A stretch of DNA of 64,000 bases from Arcobacter sp. F2176. GTDB taxonomy: Bacteria > Campylobacterota > Campylobacteria > Campylobacterales > Arcobacteraceae. Below the pieces are notes generated by a model, which saw only the letters and a list, made by a program, of their open reading frames with translations, was not told where the DNA came from and ran no database searches. Below are positions 34,131-42,666 of the stretch, piece after piece. The stretch's first letter is position 1; every line of letters begins with the position of its first letter. The stretch is taken from the NCBI RefSeq assembly GCF_004116465.1, contig NZ_PDJV01000004.1, positions 62,001 to 126,000 on the forward strand. The letters are read 5' to 3'. The position numbers and the translations under genes are program-made.

Positions 34131-34723
34131 TGGTAAATGAAAAAAAATTATTAAATGATGCAAATAGCTATTTTTTAGATAAAGAATTTGACAAAGCAAT
34201 GTTTATTTACGCTCAATTATCATCGATTTTTAAATACAATAAAGAGTATCCAATTTATGCACTATTTTGTGATATAGCAAATGATGATGAAAATAAAGCA
34301 TTATCATTATTTGACTATTTTACAGTTGCAAAAGATAAAGATATTGATGAAGCCATCGCTTATGTACATAATGTAATTGATGCATATGATGGGGATATTG
34401 ATAAAATGATGGATATGTTAAAAGATTTGACTACTTCTACAGTTGACTCTTTGGATGCTATTAAATATGATGATTTTAAAACTTTAATTGAATCAAGAGG
34501 TTCTTTTAGAGTAGCCTTTGAAGACATAATGTTTTCTACTAAAGTTGCAATTGATTCAAAAGATGATTTTTTTGATTTTGTAACAAAATTAATAGAAAAT
34601 GATTTTAACACAACTGCATATTCATACCTTGAAGGCTTTAATGAATATTTTGCATATGATTCAAAAATAGAAGAACTATATAAAATGCTAGAAGAAAAAA
34701 AAATTGCAACTTCACATAAATAA
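34130..34723 (+). CDS. Conserved hypothetical protein (nifU-murE spacer gene)
   Basis: A 197-residue soluble, acidic, all-helical protein with no signal peptide. The first 70 residues look like one or two TPR-type helix pairs (L-L-N-D-A-N-S-Y-F-L-D-K-E-F-D-K-A). I do not recognise a named family. Its place between the nifU-like gene and murE is the same as I remember for Cj1640. It overlaps nifU by one base and murE by 20 bases, so all three are translationally coupled. A scaffold or assembly role linked to one of those genes is only a guess. Confidence 0.8.
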   Translation: MVNEKKLLNDANSYFLDKEFDKAMFIYAQLSSIFKYNKEYPIYALFCDIANDDENKALSLFDYFTVAKDKDIDEAIAYVHNVIDAYDGDIDKMMDMLKDLTTSTVDSLDAIKYDDFKTLIESRGSFRVAFEDIMFSTKVAIDSKDDFFDFVTKLIENDFNTTAYSYLEGFNEYFAYDSKIEELYKMLEEKKIATSHK

Positions 34724-35981
34724 TAAAACATATACAGATAATTCTAAAGAGGCAGATGAAAATTTTGCCTTTGTTTATTCTAAACAAAATGAAAAATTCA
34801 TTGATGATGCCAAAAAAAATGGTTGTGTTGAGATTATAAAAGCTGAAGATTTAAAAAATCATTGTGACTTTTCTTCTATTAAAATCATAGGAATAACTGG
34901 AACAAATGGTAAAACTACAACAGCCGCTGCTATTTATTCTATTCTTTTAGATTTAGGATATAAAGTTGCTCTTCAAGGCACAAGAGGCTTTTTTATTAAT
35001 GAACAAAGAGTTGAAGAATATTCTTTAACTACACCTGTTCAACTTGGTAATTTTGCACATATTCAAAAAGCTATAGAGAACTCTTGTGATTTTTTTGTGA
35101 TGGAAGTTAGTTCCCACGCAATTGAGCAAAAACGAATAGAGGGCTTAAATTTTGAACTTAAAATTCTTACAAATATTACAAGGGATCATATTGATTATCA
35201 TAAGAGTATTGAAGAATATATAAATGTAAAAAACTCTTTTTTTAGTGATGAGAGTAAAAAACTTATTAATAAAGATGAAAAAAAAGCAAAATTTAATCCT
35301 AAAAACTGCTTAACTTATGGTCTTGATGCTCCTAGTACTTACAAAGTTCAAGCGTATTCATTTAAAGATGGAATGCATGTGGCTTTGCAGAATTTTGAAA
35401 AAGTAGAGAGTTTTACTTCTATGATGATGGGTTTGTTTAATATATACAATTTAACAGCTGCAATAGCTGCTGTTCACATGACTACAAATAAGTCATTAAA
35501 TGAAATTTGTGAAGCTGTAGAGAACTTTGCAGGAGTTTCTGGAAGAATGGAAACACTTAGTTTAAATCCCTATATTATCGTTGATTTTGCTCACACACCT
35601 GATGGAATGAAAGAGGTATTACAGAGTTTTGGACACAAGGATATTATTGTAGTTTTTGGGGCAGGGGGAAATAGAGATAAACAAAAGCGTCCACTTATGG
35701 GAAAAATTGCACAAAACTATGCAAAACACATTATAGTAACTAGTGATAATCCAAGATTTGAAGATCCTGATTTAATTATTAATGATATCTTAGAAGGGAT
35801 TAGTGATAAATCAAAAGTTGAAGTTGAGATAAATAGAAAACTTGCTATAAAAAAAGCTATAGATTTATTTGAAGAAAATAGTGTGATTTTAATTTTGGGA
35901 AAAGGTGATGAAGAGTATCAAATCATTTATGACCAAAAGCTAGCCTTTAGTGATAAAGAGGTTATAAATTCTTATCTATAA
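34704..35981 (+). CDS. murE: UDP-MurNAc-tripeptide synthetase MurE
   Basis: A 425-residue Mur ligase that adds meso-diaminopimelate to UDP-MurNAc-L-Ala-D-Glu. ATP site G-I-T-G-T-N-G-K-T-T at residues 63-72. The D-N-P-R motif (near 350, in T-S-D-N-P-R-F-E-D-P) specifies meso-DAP rather than lysine. The carbamoylated-Lys region and R-P-L-M-G-K are present. The start is TTG at 34704, inside the previous gene, as no ATG gives a complete N-terminal domain; this start is a choice, not proven. The protein is shorter than E. coli MurE (about 495), as in Campylobacterota. Its end overlaps the convergent membrane protein gene by ten bases. Confidence 0.9.
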   Translation: MQLHINNKTYTDNSKEADENFAFVYSKQNEKFIDDAKKNGCVEIIKAEDLKNHCDFSSIKIIGITGTNGKTTTAAAIYSILLDLGYKVALQGTRGFFINEQRVEEYSLTTPVQLGNFAHIQKAIENSCDFFVMEVSSHAIEQKRIEGLNFELKILTNITRDHIDYHKSIEEYINVKNSFFSDESKKLINKDEKKAKFNPKNCLTYGLDAPSTYKVQAYSFKDGMHVALQNFEKVESFTSMMMGLFNIYNLTAAIAAVHMTTNKSLNEICEAVENFAGVSGRMETLSLNPYIIVDFAHTPDGMKEVLQSFGHKDIIVVFGAGGNRDKQKRPLMGKIAQNYAKHIIVTSDNPRFEDPDLIINDILEGISDKSKVEVEINRKLAIKKAIDLFEENSVILILGKGDEEYQIIYDQKLAFSDKEVINSYL

Positions 35982-36781
35982 GCTCTTATAGTAAAACCTC
36001 TTTTATCAGCAGTATCAGCAATATAATTTACATAAGTGATAATTGCTTCTTTCCCTAGTCTTTTTTTAACATGCCATGATGCTTCTAATACTCGTTTTCT
36101 TGATAATCCTTCCATTAAATAGTCTTTTAAAGGTTTTTTATCAATTTTTGTATCTTTTATATTCTCAATTATATTATTTATATAAAGTCTATCTTTTGCA
36201 TCAGTAACAGGGATTATTTGAAAAGAAGTTGCATCTTTGTTTTCATCTAAAAATTTATTAATTCTATCTAAACATGAAGGATAAAAAACAAAAGTACCTT
36301 CTTGTTCATCATAACAACCTGTAGCATCATATTTTTTTGATCTATATTTTTGAGCATCTACTCTTATTTCATTTTTTTCAATATTTGCTAACTCAAATTT
36401 TTCATTTAAAATAGAAAGCTCTTCTTTTAAGTGCTTAACTTTTATATTTAGTTCATCTTCTTTTGCTTGAACACTATTTTGTAAGGTGTCTTTTGATACA
36501 TAAATAGCTTGTACATTAGAAGGTAAATCATCAAAAGTAAGTGGAGTCGTTCCCTTGTTTGTATTTTTATTTTTATTGATAAATAAAAAAGCTCCTACAA
36601 TAATTAAGGCAAGGATTATATAAAAAAAACTAAAACTACTTTTTTTCTTTTCTTCTTTTTCAATTTTTATTTTTTTTGTAGTTGTTTTTTCTTTTGGAAT
36701 TTCTTCTTCAATTGTGCTTGTTTCATTTAAACTCTCTTTTGAACTTTTCTCTAACAAGTCAATTAATTCTTTTTTATTCAT
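35972..36781 (-). CDS. Unrecognised membrane protein ending the MoxR operon
   Basis: A 269-residue protein that I do not recognise. Residues 1-50 are a charged Lys/Glu-rich cytoplasmic segment, 51-69 a single transmembrane helix, about 100-140 a probable coiled coil (heptads with L, V, I), and 150-269 a compact domain with two cysteines (C-Y-D-E-Q-E-G and Y-P-S-C-L). The C-terminus (L-S-R-K-R-V-L-E-A-S-W-H-V ... K-R-G-F-T-I-R-A-Y) faintly recalls OmpA-like peptidoglycan-binding domains, which I cannot confirm. It is the last gene of the MoxR-DUF58-VWA operon, 54 bases after the VWA gene, with a distinct ribosome-binding site. Its end overlaps murE. Confidence 0.7.
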   Translation of the reverse strand: MNKKELIDLLEKSSKESLNETSTIEEEIPKEKTTTKKIKIEKEEKKKSSFSFFYIILALIIVGAFLFINKNKNTNKGTTPLTFDDLPSNVQAIYVSKDTLQNSVQAKEDELNIKVKHLKEELSILNEKFELANIEKNEIRVDAQKYRSKKYDATGCYDEQEGTFVFYPSCLDRINKFLDENKDATSFQIIPVTDAKDRLYINNIIENIKDTKIDKKPLKDYLMEGLSRKRVLEASWHVKKRLGKEAIITYVNYIADTADKRGFTIRAYR

Positions 36782-36835
36782 TTATCTTCTTTAGTAATTT
36801 TTATTATTATAAGCAAAAATCATTTAAATATCAAG

Positions 36836-37741
36836 TCAATCTCTATTTTTTAGGTAAATATAAAAAATTAAAAAAATTATTCCTATAAAAAGTGGGTAAA
36901 AAAATAGATAATCTTTTAAGATCAAAGTATTTTTATCAATATCTGATTTCTCTAATTTGTTTATTGTATTATAAACTTCCACTAAATCATCTTTAGAGTT
37001 AGCAAGAAAAGATTTTGCTGCAGTTTCTTGTGCAATTGCACTTAAAATTTGTCTATTTGATTCACCAATACCAATTGTATATATTTTTATTTTATATTTC
37101 ATTGCAAGCTTTAGTACGATTTGAGGAGGTATTTTACTTGCGTTATCTTCCCCATCTGTTAAGAGAATAATAATATTTGATTTTGCTTTACTGTTTTTTA
37201 ATATATTTATTGAAGTTGCAAGGGAGTCAAACATTGCTGTTTGTTCGCCAACAATTCCAATATCTATATATTTTATAATCTCTTTTTGTGAATTTTTATC
37301 AAAGCTTAAAGGAGAGGCTGTTAATACCGAACTTCCAAAAACTACTAATCCAATATTATCATTTACTCTTTTTTCAATAAAATCTTGAACTACATTATTT
37401 ACAACATTCCATCTATTTTGTTGTATATCATTTGGATTAAAACCACGCTCTCTCATAGAACCACTTGTATCTAAATCCAAAATGATGTTTATACCATCTT
37501 TTTTTATAAGTTGGTTATCTGAAATTTTAACAGGTGAGGCAAGGGCAACTAGAGTTAAGATGATAGTTATATATTTGCACACATAAATAATGACATTTGT
37601 ATTATAACTTAGTTGGTTAAATATTTTGAGATGTACAAAATAATAAGAAGAGTTTTTTGCTTTACAATACATATCACAAAATATAAAAATAAATATAAGG
37701 ACTAAAACCCAAGGATATTCAAAAGAAAAATTACTAAACAT
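36836..37741 (-). CDS. Von Willebrand factor A domain membrane protein (BatA-like)
   Basis: A 301-residue membrane protein of the BatA/BatB type. Helices at about 10-24 and 50-69 at the N-terminus and one at the C-terminus (F-Y-P-L-F-I-G-I-I-F-L-I-F) enclose a VWA domain with a complete MIDAS: D-L-D-T-S-G-S (Asp91, Ser93, Ser95), a Thr near 167 (G-E-Q-T-A) and L-L-T-D-G-E-D (Asp near 192). It should bind a divalent metal and a partner protein. It overlaps the 127-residue gene by eight bases and follows MoxR and DUF58 in one operon, so it is likely part of a MoxR-dependent assembly or stress apparatus at the membrane. Confidence 0.87.
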   Translation of the reverse strand: MFSNFSFEYPWVLVLIFIFIFCDMYCKAKNSSYYFVHLKIFNQLSYNTNVIIYVCKYITIILTLVALASPVKISDNQLIKKDGINIILDLDTSGSMRERGFNPNDIQQNRWNVVNNVVQDFIEKRVNDNIGLVVFGSSVLTASPLSFDKNSQKEIIKYIDIGIVGEQTAMFDSLATSINILKNSKAKSNIIILLTDGEDNASKIPPQIVLKLAMKYKIKIYTIGIGESNRQILSAIAQETAAKSFLANSKDDLVEVYNTINKLEKSDIDKNTLILKDYLFFYPLFIGIIFLIFYIYLKNRD

Positions 37742-38117
37742 CTATTGTTTCCATAAAAAGTTCATACTTTTGGATAATATTATTTTCAAACTTTTTCACA
37801 TCTTTTTTATATTTATACTCTTCCAATAGGGATATTAACTCTTCTGATATTTTTATTTCTCTTTCATTTTTTGCTAGTTTTCTTGCATACAAAGTTATTT
37901 GATATGCTGCATTTTTAGTATCATTTAAATCAAGATTTTTAATTATTTCATAATATCTTTTTCTTGGATTCTTTTTATTTTTAAAAAATCTATAAATTAA
38001 ATATCCTACAAATCCAATAATAATTGTACCTAAAACAATAAGAAGTATTAAAATATAAAAAGAGATATCAGGAATACTTACTAAATCTTTTATATCATTT
38101 ATTTTTAATTCATTCAT
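37734..38117 (-). CDS. Small membrane protein of MoxR operon (DUF4381-like)
   Basis: A 127-residue protein with one N-terminal transmembrane helix (about residues 20-44), then a basic segment K-N-K-K-N-P-R-K-R and a helical cytoplasmic domain. This matches the position and size of the DUF4381-type proteins found between DUF58 and VWA genes in bat operons. The name is inferred mostly from position. I chose the ATG at 38117 because its ATGA overlap with the DUF58 stop and the upstream GGTGAG favour it; the longer frame to 38165 runs into the DUF58 gene with unlikely sequence. It overlaps the VWA gene by eight bases. Confidence 0.75.
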   Translation of the reverse strand: MNELKINDIKDLVSIPDISFYILILLIVLGTIIIGFVGYLIYRFFKNKKNPRKRYYEIIKNLDLNDTKNAAYQITLYARKLAKNEREIKISEELISLLEEYKYKKDVKKFENNIIQKYELFMETIDV

Positions 38118-38950
38118 TTGCTCACCAATGTAATTATTTTTGAAGCTGCTTCTTCGTGGGTACATATTTTTGTAAATCTTACATTACACTTTTGTAAATG
38201 ATAAAATAAATCATGGTCATTTTTTTTGATATATGCTTTATAATCCTTGATTGAGTATTTATCAATAATCCCTTCAAATTTTAATCCATTATTTGTATCA
38301 ACTAAACTTATATTTCCTAATTCTTGTGGATTTTCTTCAAATATATCTCTTATGATTATTACAAATATTTCGTGTTTTTGTGATAATAGTTTTAAATCAA
38401 AGCCTTCTATTCCAATAAAGTCTCCAATTAAAAATAAGATTGATTTCATTTTTATTAATTTAAATGACTCATTACATAAAAGTTTATAATCAATCTCTTT
38501 TCCTATTGGATTATAATTAAATATTTGCTCACTCATACTTGCTACACTTGCAAGTTTTTTACTTCTTTTTGTGATGTTTTGGAACTTTTCATTTACTATA
38601 AAAGAAGAGAAAGGATCCCCTTGCTTTATACTAGAAAATGCTAAGAGTGAACAAACCTCAGTAACTAAGTCTTGTTTTATTTTTTTAGTTCCAAAAATCA
38701 TACTCCCATTTAGAATTGGTAATATATTAATATTTAGCTCTTTTTGTGCATGGAAAACTTTCACATATGGAGTGTTCATTTTAGCACTTATGGTCCAGTC
38801 AATATTTTTAATATCTTCACCAAACTCATATTCTCTTAATTCTAAGAAATCATAACCTTCACCTTTTAGGCTTGAACTATTATTTCCAGAAATTTCTGTA
38901 AAGACTTGTTTTTTTGTTTTGATTAAAATCTTTTTTAAATTTTTATTCAT
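38114..38950 (-). CDS. DUF58 domain protein of MoxR operon
   Basis: A 278-residue cytoplasmic protein with the DUF58 signature G-E-G-Y-D-F-L-E-L-R-E-Y ... D-I-K-N-I-D-W-T-I-S-A-K near residues 31-57. The rest has a VWA-like fold with S-I-L-F-L-I-G-D-F near 185, but the MIDAS residues are not complete. It lies three bases after the MoxR stop and is coupled to the next gene by an ATGA overlap. DUF58 proteins nearly always accompany MoxR ATPases and VWA proteins. The molecular function is unknown, although a role in folding or activation of a membrane or periplasmic target is usually proposed. Confidence 0.88.
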   Translation of the reverse strand: MNKNLKKILIKTKKQVFTEISGNNSSSLKGEGYDFLELREYEFGEDIKNIDWTISAKMNTPYVKVFHAQKELNINILPILNGSMIFGTKKIKQDLVTEVCSLLAFSSIKQGDPFSSFIVNEKFQNITKRSKKLASVASMSEQIFNYNPIGKEIDYKLLCNESFKLIKMKSILFLIGDFIGIEGFDLKLLSQKHEIFVIIIRDIFEENPQELGNISLVDTNNGLKFEGIIDKYSIKDYKAYIKKNDHDLFYHLQKCNVRFTKICTHEEAASKIITLVSK

Positions 38951-38953
38951 ATC

Positions 38954-39907
38954 TTATGGAATTTCAACTTTTTGAATTACTTTTTGTAAAATATAATCAC
39001 TAGTAATATCCATAGCTTGTGCCTCATAAGATAAAACAATTCTATGTCTTACTATATCTTTAAATACTAAAGCAATATCTATTGGAGTAACATGGTCATT
39101 ACCTCTTATAAAAGCTTTTGCTTTAGCAGCTTTAAACATATCTATTGTTGCCCTTGGACTTGCACCAAATTGAATATAATCTTTAATCTCATGTAAACCA
39201 TAATTTTCAGGTTCTCTTGTTGCAAAAATAAGATTTACTATGTATTTTTCAAGTTCTTCATCTATATGTACATTCACTACGGCTTTTTTTAATTCAATTA
39301 AATCTTCCTTGGTAGCTACTTTATTTGGAGTTTCAAAGGAGTTTAAAGTTACACTTTTAGCTATTTCATACTCTTGTTCTTTTGAATTATAATTAAGCAA
39401 AATCTTAAACATAAATCTATCAAGTTGAGCTTCAGGAAGTTCATAAGCTCCTTGTGATTCAATTGGATTTTGAGTAGCAAGAACTAAAAATGGAAGTTCC
39501 AAAGAGTATGTTTCATCTGCAATTGTCACTTGTTTTTCTTGCATAACTTCTAATAGGGCTGATTGCACTTTTGCAGGAGCTCTATTAATCTCATCTGCTA
39601 AAAGTAAGTTTGTAAAGATAGGACCTTTTTTTATACTAAACTCAGCTGTTTTCATATTAAATATTTGAGCCCCAATAATATCTGATGGTATTAAATCAGG
39701 TGTAAATTGAACCCTTTTAAAGTTTAGACTTAAACACTTAGACAAGGCTTTTACAGCAGTGGTTTTCGCAAGTCCTGGAACTCCTTCAAGTAAAACATGT
39801 CCATCACATAAAAGTGCAATAAGTAAGGCATCTATCATATCTTGTTGCCCAATTATTGATTTAGACAACTCACTTCTAATCTCATTTATCTTATTCATAT
39901 AATCCAT
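38954..39907 (-). CDS. moxR: MoxR family AAA+ ATPase
   Basis: A 317-residue AAA+ ATPase of the MoxR type, a chaperone-like enzyme usually working with VWA proteins. Walker A is G-V-P-G-L-A-K-T (near residue 43), Walker B L-L-L-A-D-E-I-N-R-A-P (near 106), sensor 1 L-A-T-Q-N-P-I (near 147), and the sensor 2 segment G-A-S-P-R-A-T (near 250). It is the first gene of a five-gene operon (moxR, DUF58, 127-residue membrane protein, VWA, 269-residue membrane protein). It may instead start at the second ATG, three codons in. It faces away from rpsB across a 192-base gap. Confidence 0.93.
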   Translation of the reverse strand: MDYMNKINEIRSELSKSIIGQQDMIDALLIALLCDGHVLLEGVPGLAKTTAVKALSKCLSLNFKRVQFTPDLIPSDIIGAQIFNMKTAEFSIKKGPIFTNLLLADEINRAPAKVQSALLEVMQEKQVTIADETYSLELPFLVLATQNPIESQGAYELPEAQLDRFMFKILLNYNSKEQEYEIAKSVTLNSFETPNKVATKEDLIELKKAVVNVHIDEELEKYIVNLIFATREPENYGLHEIKDYIQFGASPRATIDMFKAAKAKAFIRGNDHVTPIDIALVFKDIVRHRIVLSYEAQAMDITSDYILQKVIQKVEIP

Positions 39908-39980
39908 TTAAAATTTCCTTTTTAAATCATTTGGAGATTTTATCGAAAATGATTTAATAAAATATTAAAGTTTACTTAGA

Positions 39981-40099
39981 TAAAATCACGGTTCTATTTT
40001 AAATAGAAACCTCACATGTGTCAATCCTGGTCTGGGTTGTGTGAAAACATTAAGGGGCACAGAGGCTAAACCCAAATAAAACATAAACAAGGAAAAAAC
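39981..40099 (+). promoter_or_regulatory. rpsB promoter and structured 5' leader
   Basis: TAAAAT at 39981-39986 is a reasonable -10 box. The transcript would then start near 39992. Two foldable parts follow: GGTTCTATTT (39990-39999) with AAATAG and AAACC (40001-40011, one bulge), and TCACA...AATCC (40012-40027) with GGGTT...TGTGA (40034-40044) around TGGTCT. A GGGG and CCC pair is possible further on. AAGGAA lies five bases before the ATG. Such leaders often mediate autoregulation of rpsB-tsf by S2; I do not recognise this one as a known family. Confidence 0.5.
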
Positions 40100-40900
40100 A
40101 TGGTTACAATGAAAGACCTATTAGAATGTGGTGTACACTTCGGACACCAAACGAGAAGATGGAATCCAAAAATGAAAAAATATATTTTTGGTGTAAGAAA
40201 AAATATCTATATTATAGATTTACAAAAAACTTTAAGATACTTCAGATATACATATACTCTTATTAGAGATGCTGCTGCTGAAGGTCAAACAATGATGTTT
40301 GTTGGTACTAAAAAACAAGCTAGTCAAGCGGTTAAAGATGCTGCTATCTCTTGTGGTATGCCTTACGTTAACCATAGATGGTTAGGTGGGATGTTAACAA
40401 ACTACGGAACAATTAAAAAATCAATTAGAAAATTAGAAATTATTAAAAAAATGAGAGAAGAAGGTCAACTAGATCTTTTAACTAAAAAAGAAGCTTTAAT
40501 GCTTTCAAGAAAAGAAGAAAAATTAGAATTATATCTTGGTGGTATCAAAGATATGACTAAACTACCTGATATGATGTTTGTACTTGATGCAGTTAAAGAA
40601 AAAATTGCTATTGCAGAAGCTAGAAGATTAGGAATTACAGTTGTTGCTCCTTTAGATACAAATTGTGACCCAGATGTAGTTGATTGGCCAATTCCAGGAA
40701 ATGATGATGCGATTAGATCAATTCAATTATTTTGTAGTGAAATGGCTGCTGCTATGAATGAAGGTAAAGCTGCATACGCTGAAGCAAATGGTGAAGTTGT
40801 TGAAGAAACTGTACCTGCATCAAGTGAAGAAGTTGCTGAAGTAGTTGCAGAAGCACTTGCTGAAGGTGAATCAGAAGTAGTAGAAACAGAGGAAGTATAA
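40100..40900 (+). CDS. rpsB: Ribosomal protein S2
   Basis: A 266-residue small-subunit protein S2. The opening M[24 protein letters not shown] is the hallmark, and K-Q-A-S-Q-A-V, G-G-M-L-T-N and [16 protein letters not shown] follow in order. It has a C-terminal acidic extension of about 35 residues rich in Glu, Val and Ala beyond the E. coli length (241), which I remember from other Campylobacterota. It starts the rpsB-tsf operon, with tsf one base after its stop. Confidence 0.98.
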   Translation: MVTMKDLLECGVHFGHQTRRWNPKMKKYIFGVRKNIYIIDLQKTLRYFRYTYTLIRDAAAEGQTMMFVGTKKQASQAVKDAAISCGMPYVNHRWLGGMLTNYGTIKKSIRKLEIIKKMREEGQLDLLTKKEALMLSRKEEKLELYLGGIKDMTKLPDMMFVLDAVKEKIAIAEARRLGITVVAPLDTNCDPDVVDWPIPGNDDAIRSIQLFCSEMAAAMNEGKAAYAEANGEVVEETVPASSEEVAEVVAEALAEGESEVVETEEV

Positions 40901-40901
40901 G

Positions 40902-41948
40902 ATGGCTGGCGCAACTCCTAAATTAATAAAAGAATTAAGAGAAAAATCTGGTGCAGGTATGCTTGATTGTAAAACTGCTTTAAATGAGTGTGATGGTAAC
41001 TTAGATGAAGCAATGAAATACTTAAGAGAATCTGGTTTAGCAAAAGCTGCTAAAAAAGCTGGAAATGTTGCAGCTGAGGGATTAATTACTATTTTAGTAA
41101 ATGATGATTCTACAAAAGCTACTATGGTTGAAATCAATTCTCAAACTGACTTCGTTGCTAAAAATGATCAATTCATTGCTTTAACAAACGAAGTTACTGC
41201 TCATGTACAAGCTGAGGGTTGTTCTGAGAAAGAAGAACTATTAAAAACTACTATCAATGGTGTAAACTTTGAAGAGTATTTAAATAGTAAAATTGCAACA
41301 ATTGGTGAAAATATCGTAACTAGAAAAATGACAACAATATCTTCTGATAATGGCGTTGTTAATGGTTATGTTCACTTAGGTAAAGTTGGAGTTATTTTAG
41401 CTGCTACTTGTGCTGATAGTGCAAAAGATAAAACTAAAGATATATTAAAAAAAGTTGCTATGCATGCAGCTTCTATGAAACCAACAGTTATCTCTTATAA
41501 AGATTTAGATGCTGATTTTATTGAATCTGAAAACAAAGCAATTATTGCTGATATTGAAAAATTAAATGAAGAATTAGTAAGACTTGGAAAACCATTAAAA
41601 AATATTCCTGAATTTGTTTCTCAAGTTCAATTAACTGATGAAGCTATTGCAGCTGCTGAAGCTAAAATGAAAGAAGAATTAATTGCAGAGGGTAAACCTG
41701 AAAAAATTATTGGAAACATCGTTAAAGGTAAAATTGCTAGATGGATTGAAGATAATACTCAATTAGATAAAACTTATGCTTTATTATCTCAAACTTATGT
41801 TATGGATGATTCAATGACAGTTGAGCAAGCTATCAAAGCTTGTGATGAGTCAATCGAAATCGTTGAATATGTAAGATTTGAACTTGGTGAAGGTATCGAG
41901 AAAAAAGAAGAAGATTTCGCAGCTGAAGTTGCTGCTCAAATGGCTTAA
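40902..41948 (+). CDS. tsf: Elongation factor Ts
   Basis: A 348-residue nucleotide exchange factor for EF-Tu. The N-terminal UBA-like domain has L-R-E-K-S-G-A-G-M-L-D-C-K-T-A-L-N-E (residues 12-29) and the core has the T-D-F-V-A-K-N-D-Q-F motif (near 81) that contacts EF-Tu. It is longer than E. coli EF-Ts (283), having an insertion in the C-terminal half, as I recall for Campylobacter (about 357). It follows rpsB by one base and ends at a good terminator. Confidence 0.97.
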   Translation: MAGATPKLIKELREKSGAGMLDCKTALNECDGNLDEAMKYLRESGLAKAAKKAGNVAAEGLITILVNDDSTKATMVEINSQTDFVAKNDQFIALTNEVTAHVQAEGCSEKEELLKTTINGVNFEEYLNSKIATIGENIVTRKMTTISSDNGVVNGYVHLGKVGVILAATCADSAKDKTKDILKKVAMHAASMKPTVISYKDLDADFIESENKAIIADIEKLNEELVRLGKPLKNIPEFVSQVQLTDEAIAAAEAKMKEELIAEGKPEKIIGNIVKGKIARWIEDNTQLDKTYALLSQTYVMDDSMTVEQAIKACDESIEIVEYVRFELGEGIEKKEEDFAAEVAAQMA

Positions 41949-41970
41949 TAAAAATTATTAAGAAATTACT

Positions 41971-41994
41971 AAAAAGAGGTTTCTACCTCTTTTT
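41971..41994 (+). terminator. Terminator after tsf
   Basis: A perfect 10-bp stem (AAAAAGAGGT with ACCTCTTTTT) around a TTCT loop, 22 bases after the tsf stop. The five-T arm gives the T tract. The LolD-like gene begins 19 bases later. Confidence 0.85.
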
Positions 41995-42012
41995 ATCTAA
42001 GACTGGAGAAAA

Positions 42013-42666
42013 ATGAACGACCAGCCTATACTACAAGCAAAAAATATCTCTCATAAATTTGATTATGAACTTTTTAATAATATAAATCTCTCATTAAATG
42101 AAAAAGAATCAATTGCTATTATTGGAAAAAGTGGAAGTGGAAAATCAACTCTGCTCAATATTATCTCATCACTTTTAAAGCCATTTCAAGGTGAAGTAAT
42201 TTTCCAAAATCAAAACATTTATACAATAAAGAATAAAAAGCTTTTAAACATAAGAAGAGAAGATTTTGGTATAATATTTCAAGCACATTATCTTTTTAGA
42301 GGTTTTACTGCAAATGAAAACTTACAAATTGCTCAATTTTTAAGTAATCAAGTTGTAGATGAAAAACTTTTAGAAAGTTTAGATATAAATCATGTCTTGC
42401 ATCAAGGTATTGGTGAATTAAGTGGTGGTCAACAGCAAAGATTATCTATTGCTAGGGTTTTAACAAAAAAACCAAAAATAATTTTTGCTGATGAACCAAC
42501 AGGAAATTTAGATAAAGATACTGCACATGATGTAATGAATACTTTATTTGAATATATAAAGTCTAATAATGCTGGATTAGTTCTTGTAACACATGAAGAA
42601 GATATTGCTTTTAAGTGCGACAAGGTTTATAAACTAGTTGATTTGGAACTACAGGAGATTAAGTGA
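42013..42666 (+). CDS. LolD-like ABC transporter ATP-binding protein
   Basis: A 217-residue ATPase subunit. Walker A G-K-S-G-S-G-K-S-T is near residue 38, the signature L-S-G-G-Q-Q-Q-R near 137, Walker B I-I-F-A-D-E-P-T near 157, with H-E-E switch region near 196. The pattern is that of LolD/MacB-type exporters for lipoproteins. No permease gene is adjacent, so it must work with a partner encoded elsewhere. The same gene follows rpsB-tsf in Campylobacter as I recall (Cj1180c). Its stop overlaps the next start by three bases. Confidence 0.87.
   Translation: MNDQPILQAKNISHKFDYELFNNINLSLNEKESIAIIGKSGSGKSTLLNIISSLLKPFQGEVIFQNQNIYTIKNKKLLNIRREDFGIIFQAHYLFRGFTANENLQIAQFLSNQVVDEKLLESLDINHVLHQGIGELSGGQQQRLSIARVLTKKPKIIFADEPTGNLDKDTAHDVMNTLFEYIKSNNAGLVLVTHEEDIAFKCDKVYKLVDLELQEIK

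Noticed and set aside
40012-40075. Signal recognition particle RNA, tmRNA or TPP riboswitch in the rpsB leader
   Set aside because: The key conserved sequences of each were looked for and are not present; the position directly before rpsB fits an mRNA leader better.
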